NCBI GenBank assembly: GCA_021818045.1
Contig: JAKAFF010000010.1
Coordinates: 1-15,282, forward strand
Length of the DNA stretch: 15,282 nucleotides
DNA from: a bacterium
GTDB lineage: Bacteria > Chlamydiota > Chlamydiia > Chlamydiales > SM23-39
Reading direction: 5' to 3'
In this document: in pieces, positions 5,806-13,275 of the stretch
How the letters are laid out: every line of letters begins with the position of its first letter
How positions within the stretch are numbered: the stretch's first letter is position 1
Translations under genes and position numbers: made by a program
The notes under the pieces: generated by a model
Seen by the model: the letters and a program-made list of their open reading frames with translations, nothing else
Told to the model about the DNA's origin: nothing
Database searches by the model: none

Positions 5806-6767
5806 GAAAAATGAAGAGAATATTAGTAACAGGCGGCGCAGGCTTTTTAGGCTCTCATCTATGTGAGAAGCTATTAGAGCAAGGCCATTTTGTTTTGTGC
5901 GTCGATAATCTCTTAACGGGCGCCTATAAAAATATTGAACATCTTGTGCGCCAAGAAACGTTCGAGTTTTTGCAACGCGACATCTGTCAACCGCTGCAAG
6001 TTGCAGTGGACGAAATTTACAATCTTGCCTGTCCTGCATCTCCACCCCATTATCAAGCAGACCCCATTCAAACGACGAAAACAAGTGTTATGGGATCGTA
6101 TCAATTATTAGAACTCGCTAAGCAACTGCGGGCGAAAATTTTTCAGGCATCGACGAGTGAGGTGTATGGAGATCCACACGTACATCCTCAAGTAGAAGAG
6201 TATTGGGGACATGTCAATCCAATTGGCGTGCGTTCGTGTTACGATGAGGGGAAACGGTGTGCAGAAACCTTGTTTTTTGATTACCATCGCATGCATGGAG
6301 TGCCGATCCGAGTGGCTCGGATTTTCAATACTTACGGACCCAAGATGGATCCTAATGATGGGCGTGTAGTTTCCAACTTTATTGTGCAGGCGCTGACACA
6401 TCAACCTATCACCATTTATGGAGATGGCTCTCAAACTCGTTCATTTTGTTATGTAGATGATTTGATTGAGGTGATTGTCCGCTTGATGAATTCAGATGAG
6501 ATTGGACCGATCAACATTGGCAATCCTTGTGAATTTCGAGTGCTCGATTTAGCGCAACAAGTCATTGCACTGACGGGTTCTAAATCCCCCATCATCCAAA
6601 AGCCTTTGCCATCAGACGACCCGAGACAAAGACGCCCTGACATTACAAAAGCACGTACACGCCTTCAGTGGGAACCTAAAGTGTCTTTGGAAGAGGGACT
6701 TAAAGCAACAATCCCCTACTTCAAAGCAGCGCTGGAAGTAAGGGGTGTTCAAACGTTAAGCTTGTGA
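5802..6767 (+). CDS. uxs: UDP-glucuronate decarboxylase (UDP-xylose synthase)
   Basis: The 321-aa extended SDR enzyme converts UDP-glucuronate to UDP-xylose and CO2 through a 4-keto intermediate. GGAGFLG (11-17) binds NAD. The segment NLACPASPPHYQ followed by DPIQTTKTSVMG (about 74-98) is a signature of this family. The catalytic residues are visible as Thr118-Ser119-Glu120 in STSEVYG and Tyr147/Lys151 in YDEGK; RIFNTYGPKM and DDPRQRRPDI are also typical. The ATG overlaps the TGA of the co-polymerase gene (ATGA), implying translational coupling; an alternative ATG three codons later would start at MKRILVTGG. The gene converges on pbp2 with a 30-nt gap and no recognisable terminator. Together with the 4-epimerase it draws on the same UDP-glucuronate pool. 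Confidence 0.93.
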   Translation: MRKMKRILVTGGAGFLGSHLCEKLLEQGHFVLCVDNLLTGAYKNIEHLVRQETFEFLQRDICQPLQVAVDEIYNLACPASPPHYQADPIQTTKTSVMGSYQLLELAKQLRAKIFQASTSEVYGDPHVHPQVEEYWGHVNPIGVRSCYDEGKRCAETLFFDYHRMHGVPIRVARIFNTYGPKMDPNDGRVVSNFIVQALTHQPITIYGDGSQTRSFCYVDDLIEVIVRLMNSDEIGPINIGNPCEFRVLDLAQQVIALTGSKSPIIQKPLPSDDPRQRRPDITKARTRLQWEPKVSLEEGLKATIPYFKAALEVRGVQTLSL

Positions 6768-6797
6768 AGTTATTTCTCGCGTCAGAAAGATCAAATT

Positions 6798-9700
6798 TTA
6801 GCGCAGAAAAGTCTTTTCGTGCTTGGCTTTGATTTCACGCCATTTGGTCGCCATTTGAGCGGCCAAAGGCGCCGCCTCTTTCCCCCCGTCTCCAAATCGC
6901 AAGAACACCACCACAACGAGTTCGGGATCTTCATGATGGGTGTCTTTGAATGTGATAGAGCTGAACCAAATATGTTTGTAGAGTTGTGGAGGGTTAGAAG
7001 GGTTAATGGATAGATTGTATGCAATCTCGGCAGTTCCCGTTTTACCAACTAATTGATGCTCTAATGAGAGAAATTCACGCATCAATAGCGGATTGCTGAG
7101 CAATTTTTTAATGCGGGCCGGACGCGCAGTTCCCTTGGATCCCCATATGACCCGATCCATTCCTTCTAGCAGTTGGGAACGGATTTGTAGGTCTACGGGA
7201 ATGGTTCTTTTGATTTCTGTGGCCTGTTTGTCGGCGATGGCTAAAGAGGGTCTTTTCTGTGCACTCGTAAAAAGGGGGTAGTGGATGCCGAGCGTTTTTA
7301 GCTCGTCTTGAGCTAAGTATTCGGAAGCTGCAAATGCTGTCAGCGGGTGTCGATCTGGACTATGGCCGCAGATCTCTTTGATGAGGTTGGGTTTGAGAAT
7401 TTTGCCCCCATTGACTAGTGCGCATGTCATGACCGCTGTCTGTAAAGGGGTAGTGAGTAAGGTGTGCTGTCCAATTGCCATGGAATAAAGGCCAGTGCGG
7501 TTTGTCGTTAAATCAGTTGGGACGAAACCTGCCCTTTCAAGAGGTAAGTCGATGCCGGTCTTGGCTCCAAAGCCAAAAAGGTAAGCTGCCTTTGCGAGAT
7601 CTTCAGGATCTGACAGACAGTCTCCAGCCAGAATCGAAAAGTAGGGGTTGCTAGTTTGCTCTAAGGCCCCCAGTAGATCGATTTTGCCGATTTGCGTAGA
7701 TGCACTTCTCGGAAGCCGTCCTCCTTTATACATGCGAGGATAAGGGGTGTGGTTGGGAGTAAATGCCACTGCGCGTGGAGAGGGCTCATCGATGAGGGTG
7801 AACAATTTGCCCTGACGCAACCCTTCATAGGCAGTGACCAATTTGAACACGGATCCTTGAGGTGCTGGCGCAGCAAAAGCAAATGAACGATGAAAACCAA
7901 ATCCCCCAATCGGATAAAATGCGGATGCCAAATCCTTTTCTTGTTGCTCTGTTTTGTAGTTGCGTAAGTTGCGATATTTGCCAAGTAAGGGGCGATTGAG
8001 CTGGGCAAATGATCGAAATGTGCGCAAGAACTCTTCTGCCAGCGCTGGGGAAAGCCCCTTGCAAGCATCTCGGAGTTGCGGTTCTTGTTCTAGGTGGACG
8101 CGCAGAATGTAAAGCCGCTTTACATCCCAAAATTCTGCGAACAGCTCTTTTTCTTTTTGATCTAAATAATCAATGTACGGCCGGGCGTACAACTTTTTCT
8201 CTTTTTCTTCTTTGCGTTTTTGTAAAAGGAACTCTTTTTGATGCGCCTCTTTCCAAGTCTTAAACTCTGTTTCGCGAAACTGCTTGCAATAAGCTTCTCG
8301 TATCTGTTCTTCAAAACGCTGAAATGCTTGGCATAAAGACCTGTAGACGGACAACTTCACTGCGCCTATTTGACGAATCAATGCATCGCTGAACGCGGGA
8401 GCATATATTGCAGTACGATATACATCAGCCGCAAATAGCAGGTCTTGTGCAGTGATCAGAGGGGAGTCGAGCCTTTTTTGTAAATCAGATGGGATGGGAA
8501 GCTTTGATGTAGTAAAATAGAGCATGGCTTCGTAGTCTTCCTGAAATTGAATCGCACCTTTGACGTCATCGATTTTTTGAAACAAGCCTCGCAAAGAGCC
8601 CTCTTTGGGTAAGATTTGATCGAGATAAAATTCCCACGTCAGATGTTGCGCCTCTTCTTGAAATTGGCGGCCTCTCTCCCTTAGCAGGGGCTCTTTCCCA
8701 TCCCAAATAGCACCAATCCAGCGATCGGTCTCTAACCAGCGCGATACATTGCGCATTTTCCCATCGCGAAATAGGGAATGGGCCGCGGGGATGAAATCGT
8801 TCGGATCAAAACGGGGGTGGCCTGCCAAGGCCAATACCTCCCCAGTTTGGGGGTCCAAAGCGACAATGGCGCCCCCTTTAATCCAGGGTTGCTTTTGTAC
8901 TTTTCTTTTTTTGTCGCTCGTGTCGACAACGGTACTACGCCCTTCTCGCAAGGTCTCGTCTTGACTGAGAAGAGACTCTGCAAATTCTTGCAATTCCGCA
9001 GAGATAGATAAACGAATCTGTTTCCCTGCGATCGCCTCTTTGCCTCCTACTTCGCGAACAAAGCGCCCCTTTTGGTCCGCCTCAAATGTTTTTTTTCCAC
9101 AAAACCCTCTTAAATCTTCTTCAAATTGCGCCTCAATTCCCGTCTTGCCCACTAAATCATTGAGGGTATAGGCCTTCTCTTTCAGCTCTTCGAGTCGATG
9201 ATGGTCCTGAAAAGGCGCAGCCAGCAGAAGGCTGGCTGCTTGCAATTCGCTGAGTTCTTGTGCGATAGCTGAAAATTCTTTTTGACTAATGGCCCCCATG
9301 GTTCCAAGGATGTGGCACGCTACAGACCCTTGTGGGTAGTGGCGGTTGGAGGCAATTTCAGCATGCACTCCTGGCCAGTCTTTTTCGAGCATTTTCAGCC
9401 GGTAATGCTCTTGTTCACTCATCCCTGTCTTGAGAATAAAGGGGACGTGGGGAAAAAGAGATGCTTTGGAGTGAATTAAATCCTCTACTCTATCCGCATC
9501 GAGCCCCAAGGTTTTAGCAAGTAAGGAGGCCACTTCTCTAATATATTCTTTGCGAGCATAGCATTTGACTTGACGCCCTAACGCATCGCTCTTCCATGTG
9601 ACAGCCGGGATTTGGGCGATAGGTCCGTAGTAAATCGCTGCGTTGTAACAGATCCTGTTTATCGCGAGGGGGATCCCAAATCGATCGCAAATCGTGCCTC

Positions 9701-9866
9701 GATCTGCTCGTACGAGAACGGTCCGTCGCTGCGGTTTTTGGGACTCGGCCAACTTGTCTTCGTGCTGCACGACTGCAAGATGCCAAATCCTAAAAACAAT
9801 CCCCAAAAAAGCCACTAGAATCAAGCTCAAAATGCGATGCGTTTTAGAGGTAGGGTTCATTCTCAT
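6798..9866 (-). CDS. pbp2: Penicillin-binding protein 2, chlamydial long form (class B transpeptidase)
   Basis: The 1022-aa D,D-transpeptidase cross-links peptidoglycan during polarised growth or division. A membrane anchor lies near residues 10-31; the class B dimerisation-domain motif RGTICDRFG follows at about 56-64. The transpeptidase domain begins at GGAIVALDPQTGEVLALAG (about 331-349). The active-site Ser672 is in SVFK, the second motif is TSN (738-740) where SxN is usual, and the third is KTGT (942-945). About 300 residues, including a highly charged helical stretch (about 515-595), separate the domain start from Ser672; typical class B PBPs are only 600-700 aa in total. As I recall, chlamydial PBP2 is also over 1000 aa, so the expansion is a lineage trait. 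Two ATGs (9866 and 9860) are possible; neither has a clear ribosome-binding site. It is divergent from tRNA-Gly/rpsB. Confidence 0.92.
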   Translation of the reverse strand: MRMNPTSKTHRILSLILVAFLGIVFRIWHLAVVQHEDKLAESQKPQRRTVLVRADRGTICDRFGIPLAINRICYNAAIYYGPIAQIPAVTWKSDALGRQVKCYARKEYIREVASLLAKTLGLDADRVEDLIHSKASLFPHVPFILKTGMSEQEHYRLKMLEKDWPGVHAEIASNRHYPQGSVACHILGTMGAISQKEFSAIAQELSELQAASLLLAAPFQDHHRLEELKEKAYTLNDLVGKTGIEAQFEEDLRGFCGKKTFEADQKGRFVREVGGKEAIAGKQIRLSISAELQEFAESLLSQDETLREGRSTVVDTSDKKRKVQKQPWIKGGAIVALDPQTGEVLALAGHPRFDPNDFIPAAHSLFRDGKMRNVSRWLETDRWIGAIWDGKEPLLRERGRQFQEEAQHLTWEFYLDQILPKEGSLRGLFQKIDDVKGAIQFQEDYEAMLYFTTSKLPIPSDLQKRLDSPLITAQDLLFAADVYRTAIYAPAFSDALIRQIGAVKLSVYRSLCQAFQRFEEQIREAYCKQFRETEFKTWKEAHQKEFLLQKRKEEKEKKLYARPYIDYLDQKEKELFAEFWDVKRLYILRVHLEQEPQLRDACKGLSPALAEEFLRTFRSFAQLNRPLLGKYRNLRNYKTEQQEKDLASAFYPIGGFGFHRSFAFAAPAPQGSVFKLVTAYEGLRQGKLFTLIDEPSPRAVAFTPNHTPYPRMYKGGRLPRSASTQIGKIDLLGALEQTSNPYFSILAGDCLSDPEDLAKAAYLFGFGAKTGIDLPLERAGFVPTDLTTNRTGLYSMAIGQHTLLTTPLQTAVMTCALVNGGKILKPNLIKEICGHSPDRHPLTAFAASEYLAQDELKTLGIHYPLFTSAQKRPSLAIADKQATEIKRTIPVDLQIRSQLLEGMDRVIWGSKGTARPARIKKLLSNPLLMREFLSLEHQLVGKTGTAEIAYNLSINPSNPPQLYKHIWFSSITFKDTHHEDPELVVVVFLRFGDGGKEAAPLAAQMATKWREIKAKHEKTFLR

Positions 9867-9890
9867 GGGCGATCATCGTTGTGCTGTAAT

Positions 9891-9919
9891 CATATACAAA
9901 AAAATCGGAAAATGAGCAA
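9891..9919 (-). promoter_or_regulatory. Candidate pbp2 promoter
   Basis: On the minus strand, TTGCTC (9919-9914), a 17-nt spacer containing a run of seven T, then TATATG (9896-9891) lie about 25 nt upstream of the first ATG. A TATGAT two bases further on is an alternative -10. Consensus match only. Confidence 0.4.
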
Positions 9920-9967
9920 GGAAGGGGCGGCAAGCGGGTGCAGTTTGTGCTGCCACGCACAATCCTC

Positions 9968-9996
9968 TTGAGGAAAAATAGCAATTGAGGTAAAAC
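9968..9996 (+). promoter_or_regulatory. Weak candidate promoter for tRNA-Gly/rpsB
   Basis: TTGAGG (9968-9973), 17 nt, TAAAAC (9991-9996), about 28 nt before tRNA-Gly. A second TTGAGG (9985-9990) followed by T/A-rich sequence offers another choice. Neither is a strong match; the rest of the pbp2-tRNA gap (9867-10023) shows nothing else I can name. Confidence 0.25.
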
Positions 9997-10023
9997 TGTC
10001 ATTTCTATTTTCTATTTTGGACT

Positions 10024-10094
10024 GCGCCTGTAGTTCAATGGTAGAACAGTAGCCTTCCAAGCTACGAGTGTCAGTTCGATTCTGTCCAGGCGCT
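10024..10094 (+). tRNA. tRNA-Gly (anticodon TCC)
   Basis: The cloverleaf is complete: acceptor GCGCCTG/CAGGCGC, D arm GTTC/GAAC, anticodon stem GTAGC/GCTAC around CTTCCAA, and T loop TTCGATT. The T stem GTCAG/CTGTC has one T-T mismatch at its second pair. The discriminator is T and no CCA is encoded. It reads codon GGA (and probably other GGN). It lies 27 nt upstream of rpsB and is probably cotranscribed with it; as I recall, Chlamydiaceae also keep a tRNA-Gly here. Confidence 0.95.
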
Positions 10095-10121
10095 AAACAA
10101 CTAATTTTTTTGAGGAGTAAG

Positions 10122-10904
10122 TTGGCTACAGCACAAAAAGAAGCAGGAGTAACTATTAAGGAGTTGCTCGCATCAGGCGCCCACTTTGGGCACCAGACTC
10201 ACAGATGGAACCCGAAGATGAAGCGATTTATCTTCGAGGCTCGCAACGGTATTTACATTATCGATTTAGCAAAGACTTTACAACAAATCCGCTCGGCAGT
10301 GCAGTCTGCCAGTGAGTTGGTTGGGAAGAGGAAATCTATCCTCTTTGTCGGCACTAAAAAACAGGCTAAGGCGGTGGTTAGAGAATGTGCAGAAGCTTGC
10401 GGGGAATTTTATGTATGTGAGCGCTGGTTAGGCGGTACGCTGACTAATCTTGCGACGATCCGCAATTCTGTAAAAACTCTTGAGCGCATTGAAAAGAGAA
10501 TTGCGTCAGGCGGCGATGGGTTGACGAAAAAAGAGCTGTCTCTCATGTCCAAAGAGCGCGTGAAATTAGATCGCAACCTCTCCGGCATTCGCTCTATGCG
10601 CAAGCTGCCAGGCATGCTTGTTGTAGTCGATCCTAGCAAAGAGCATATTGCAGTGGCTGAAGCAAATAAGCTCGGCATTCCTGTCATGGCTCTCGTCGAT
10701 ACGAATTGCGATCCCGATCCAATTGATTTTGTCATTGCATGTAACGATGATGCTTTGAAGAGTATCAAAATTGTCCTTAACTCAATTATGCAAGCTGTAA
10801 TTGACAAGAAGAATGACCTAAACGTCCCTGTGGCTAAAGGTGATGAAGAAGAGGGCGAAGAGGAAGAAGAGAGCGAAGAAACCGAAGAAGAATCAGACGA
10901 ATAA
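10122..10904 (+). CDS. rpsB: 30S ribosomal protein S2
   Basis: S2 binds the head/body junction of the 30S subunit and, together with S1, supports mRNA binding. Conserved features are VTIKELLASGAHFGHQ, RWNPKMKRFIF, GIYIIDLAKT, the WLGGTLTN segment and the late VDTNCDPD. The start is placed at the TTG at 10122, preceded by GAGGAG at 10112-10117, giving 260 aa. The frame stays open further upstream, but any earlier start would lie inside tRNA-Gly. The protein ends in an acidic tail of about 22 residues, almost entirely Glu/Asp/Ser, beyond the core fold. It is followed after 15 nt by tsf. Confidence 0.97.
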   Translation: MATAQKEAGVTIKELLASGAHFGHQTHRWNPKMKRFIFEARNGIYIIDLAKTLQQIRSAVQSASELVGKRKSILFVGTKKQAKAVVRECAEACGEFYVCERWLGGTLTNLATIRNSVKTLERIEKRIASGGDGLTKKELSLMSKERVKLDRNLSGIRSMRKLPGMLVVVDPSKEHIAVAEANKLGIPVMALVDTNCDPDPIDFVIACNDDALKSIKIVLNSIMQAVIDKKNDLNVPVAKGDEEEGEEEEESEETEEESDE

Positions 10905-10919
10905 GGGGAGCCTTGAGGG

Positions 10920-11756
10920 ATGAGAGAGATTACTGCCGACATGATTAAAGAGCTCCGCGAGCGTACTGGCGTGGGCATGGGCAAATGCAAAGAGGCTTTG
11001 GTTCTTGCAGAAGGGGACATGGAGAAAGCGATCGACGTTCTTCGCAAGGCTGGAATGGCCGCTGCAGTGAAAAAAGAGGGACGCGAGACAAAAGAGGGAT
11101 TGATTTTGGCGATTGAAGACAAAGCACATCTTGTGCTTGTGGAAGCGAACGCTGAAACCGACTTTGTGGTGCAAAATGATCGATTCAAACACTTTTTGCA
11201 CGATTGCGCAAAGCAAGCTCTCGAAGCAAAATCCACTTCTCTTGCCGAATTTGTTCAGCTGCCATACTACAAAGATAAGTCGATCACGATCGAGCAGTAT
11301 CGCAATCTCGTCATTCAGGCATTAGGCGAAAATATTCAGCTGCGCAGACTTGAGCTGATCCACAAGCATCCTCAAAGCTCCTATGGGATCTATTCTCACA
11401 TGGGAGGCAAGCTTGTGGTCGTGGTCGAGATTGCGGGTGCAAGCGACCAAGAAGCTCTTGCCAAAGAAGTCGCTATGCACGTCGCTGCAGAGAGTCCCGA
11501 GTATCTCGATGCGGCTGCGATTCCAGCGCAAGTGCTTGCTAGAGAAGAAGAGATCGCTCACTCTCAAGTGCAAGGTAAACCTGCACAAGTTGCGGAGAAG
11601 ATTGTTGCAGGTAAGCTCAAGGCATATACGGATCAAGTTTGCTTGACTTGCCAAAAATATATCAAAGATCCGAATGTCACCGTGCAGCAATTTGTCGAAA
11701 AAAGCGGGAAACATCTTTCCATTAAATGCTTTTGGCGCTGGAAAGTTGGGCAGTGA
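10920..11756 (+). CDS. tsf: Translation elongation factor Ts
   Basis: The 278-aa guanine-nucleotide exchange factor recycles EF-Tu-GDP to EF-Tu-GTP. The N-terminal UBA-like domain reads IKELRERTGVGMGKCKEAL; the TDFV motif (EANAETDFVVQNDRF, about 74-88) inserts into EF-Tu at the Mg site; MHVAAESPEYL and the C-terminal DPNVTVQQFV segment are typical. GGGGAG lies nine bases before the ATG. The length is normal for the family. The TGA overlaps the preferred GTG start of pyrH (GTGA). Confidence 0.97.
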   Translation: MREITADMIKELRERTGVGMGKCKEALVLAEGDMEKAIDVLRKAGMAAAVKKEGRETKEGLILAIEDKAHLVLVEANAETDFVVQNDRFKHFLHDCAKQALEAKSTSLAEFVQLPYYKDKSITIEQYRNLVIQALGENIQLRRLELIHKHPQSSYGIYSHMGGKLVVVVEIAGASDQEALAKEVAMHVAAESPEYLDAAAIPAQVLAREEEIAHSQVQGKPAQVAEKIVAGKLKAYTDQVCLTCQKYIKDPNVTVQQFVEKSGKHLSIKCFWRWKVGQ

Positions 11757-12472
11757 AAAAAGTTGCTTATAAGCGCATCTTGTTGAAGCTGTCGGGAGAG
11801 GCCCTCATGGGAGACCGAGGGTACGGTATTGACCCGGCAGCGTGTCGGAAAGTCGCTTTGTCTGTCCAGTCGTTAGTGCAGCTGGGTGTTCAGGTAAGCA
11901 TCGTCATTGGCGGGGGTAATATTTTTCGTGGAGTTCAAGCAAGCTCTACGCAGATGTTGCGCACCCCTGCAGATCAGGTGGGGATGTTGGCCACGCTCAT
12001 GAACGGGATTTGTCTGCAGCAGGCACTACAGTCGCTGCATTGTGCAAGCCATGTTATGAGCGCCATCGCTTGCGATGCGATAGTGGAATCCTATTCTTGG
12101 AAAAATGCCTTAGCTTATCTGGAACAAGGGCGCGTGCTCATTTTTGTCGGAGGTACGGGAAATCCTTATTTTACGACCGATTCGGCGGCCGCTTTAAGGG
12201 CCCTGGAAATGGGTGCAGAAGTGCTTTTCAAAGCCACCAAGGTCGATGGCATTTACGACAAAGATCCTTTACAATTTCCCGATGCCCTCAAGCTGGATCG
12301 TGTCACTTATTCAGAAGTATTAGCAAAACAGCTGCGAGTCATGGATGCCACAGCGATTGCTTTATGCAGGGAAAATCGGATACCCATCCGAGTGTTTAAC
12401 ATGTTTTCAGATGACTCATTGAAGGCGGCCGTTTACAATGAAACGGTCGGAACCTTAGTAGTGGGAGAGTAA
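11753..12472 (+). CDS. pyrH: UMP kinase
   Basis: This hexameric bacterial-type UMP kinase (amino acid kinase fold) phosphorylates UMP to UDP, upstream of CTP and UDP-sugar synthesis. KLSGEALMG near the N-terminus, VIGGGNIFRG, FVGGTGNPYFTTDSAAALRA and ATKVDGIYDKDP are diagnostic. I prefer the GTG at 11753 (239 aa), with GGAAAG seven bases upstream and a GTGA overlap with tsf. An in-frame ATG at 11726 would add nine residues and has a poorer ribosome-binding site. The last codons are followed by frr after 4 nt. Confidence 0.95.
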   Translation: MKKVAYKRILLKLSGEALMGDRGYGIDPAACRKVALSVQSLVQLGVQVSIVIGGGNIFRGVQASSTQMLRTPADQVGMLATLMNGICLQQALQSLHCASHVMSAIACDAIVESYSWKNALAYLEQGRVLIFVGGTGNPYFTTDSAAALRALEMGAEVLFKATKVDGIYDKDPLQFPDALKLDRVTYSEVLAKQLRVMDATAIALCRENRIPIRVFNMFSDDSLKAAVYNETVGTLVVGE

Positions 12473-12476
12473 ACAT

Positions 12477-13031
12477 ATGAGCAATACAGAAGCTCAAGTA
12501 AAAGCGGCTATGCAAGCGGTTGTAGATCACCTGAAAGGGGAGCTCAAGACCCTTCGTACAGGCAGAGCCAATGCGGCAATTCTCGATAAGGTGCATGTAG
12601 AAATTTATGGTTCTCACATGCCATTGAAGGCTCTCGCAAATATTAACGTGCCAGAGCCTCGGATGATTGTTGTCACTCCTTTTGATCAAGCGAATGCAAA
12701 CGCGATTGCAAAAGCGATAGAAGCTGCGAATTTAGGCGTGAATCCAATGGTGGATGGGAAGATTATCCGGATCAATGTGCCCCCAATGGACGAGGCGATT
12801 CGCAAGCAGATGGCTCGACAGTGCCGTGAATTGGGAGAGAAAGGCAAAGTTTCGTTGCGCGAAGTGCGTCGCAAATTCAACGAACAGGTCCGCAAGCAGA
12901 AGGCGGACGGAGTGATCCCCGAAGATCAAATGAAGCGTGCGGAAAAACAGATTCAGGACCTAACAGACAAATTTTGCAAAGACATCGACGCAACGTGTGC
13001 GGATAAAGAGAAGGAGATCATGACCGTTTAA
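12477..13031 (+). CDS. frr: Ribosome recycling factor
   Basis: The 184-aa factor splits post-termination ribosomes together with EF-G; its shape mimics tRNA. LKTLRTGRANAAILDKVHVEIYG is the conserved first helix and turn; IRINVPPMDEAIRKQM and RRKFNEQVRKQKADG are typical of domain II and the long helices. A GGGAGAG site lies just upstream, overlapping the end of pyrH. It is the last gene of the rpsB-tsf-pyrH-frr run; no intrinsic terminator is seen right after it. Confidence 0.97.
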   Translation: MSNTEAQVKAAMQAVVDHLKGELKTLRTGRANAAILDKVHVEIYGSHMPLKALANINVPEPRMIVVTPFDQANANAIAKAIEAANLGVNPMVDGKIIRINVPPMDEAIRKQMARQCRELGEKGKVSLREVRRKFNEQVRKQKADGVIPEDQMKRAEKQIQDLTDKFCKDIDATCADKEKEIMTV

Positions 13032-13040
13032 TCATCTTTG

Positions 13041-13070
13041 TTGCAGAAAATAAGGGTGATACACTAAAAT
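13041..13070 (+). promoter_or_regulatory. Candidate promoter for the tRNA-Glu/tRNA-Lys pair
   Basis: TTGCAG (13041-13046), an 18-nt spacer and TAAAAT (13065-13070), 24 nt before tRNA-Glu. It would separate tRNA transcription from the frr operon. Consensus match only. Confidence 0.45.
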
Positions 13071-13094
13071 TGATCACGTTTTGCCAGTTAATAT

Positions 13095-13169
13095 GGCCCC
13101 ATCGTCTAGCCCGGTCTAGGACATCAGATTTTCATTCTGCGAACAGGGGTTCGAATCCCCTTGGGGTCA
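13095..13169 (+). tRNA. tRNA-Glu (anticodon TTC)
   Basis: Acceptor GGCCCCA/TGGGGTC (one G-T pair), anticodon loop TTTTCAT, T arm AGGGG-TTCGAAT-CCCCT, discriminator A, no encoded CCA. The outermost anticodon-stem pair is a T-C mismatch. In chlamydiae Glu-tRNA also feeds tRNA-dependent Gln formation and, where present, haem synthesis through glutamyl-tRNA reductase. Confidence 0.95.
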
Positions 13170-13203
13170 ATTCTCTAAGATGATAACTTAGGGAGGAGTA
13201 TGC

Positions 13204-13275
13204 GAGACTTTAGCTCAGTGGTAGAGCATCTCACTTTTAATGAGAGGGTCGATGGTTCGAACCCATCAAGTCTCA
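13204..13275 (+). tRNA. tRNA-Lys (anticodon TTT)
   Basis: Acceptor GAGACTT/AAGTCTC, D arm GCTC/GAGC, anticodon stem TCTCA/TGAGA around CTTTTAA, T arm GATGG-TTCGAAC-CCATC, discriminator A, no encoded CCA. It lies 34 nt after tRNA-Glu and is followed at once by a strong terminator. Its last 20 nt (with flank) recur imperfectly 108 nt downstream. Confidence 0.96.

Noticed and set aside
6108..6434. Minus-strand open frame of about 108 codons inside the UDP-xylose synthase gene
   Set aside because: It is a shadow of a well-supported gene, with no recognisable domain.
7661..8130. Overlapping minus-strand frames inside pbp2
   Set aside because: They lie in alternative frames across the active-site region of PBP2, so they are shadows.
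9905..9975. Short palindrome CCTCTTGAGG and GC-rich inverted pieces in the pbp2-tRNA gap
   Set aside because: The stems are only 4-5 bp and not placed like operators or terminators; probably chance.
10409..11236. Long minus-strand open frame antisense to rpsB and tsf (275 codons)
   Set aside because: Its product is Ser/Arg-rich low-complexity sequence, as expected from the complement of Glu-rich coding DNA, and the plus-strand genes are certain.
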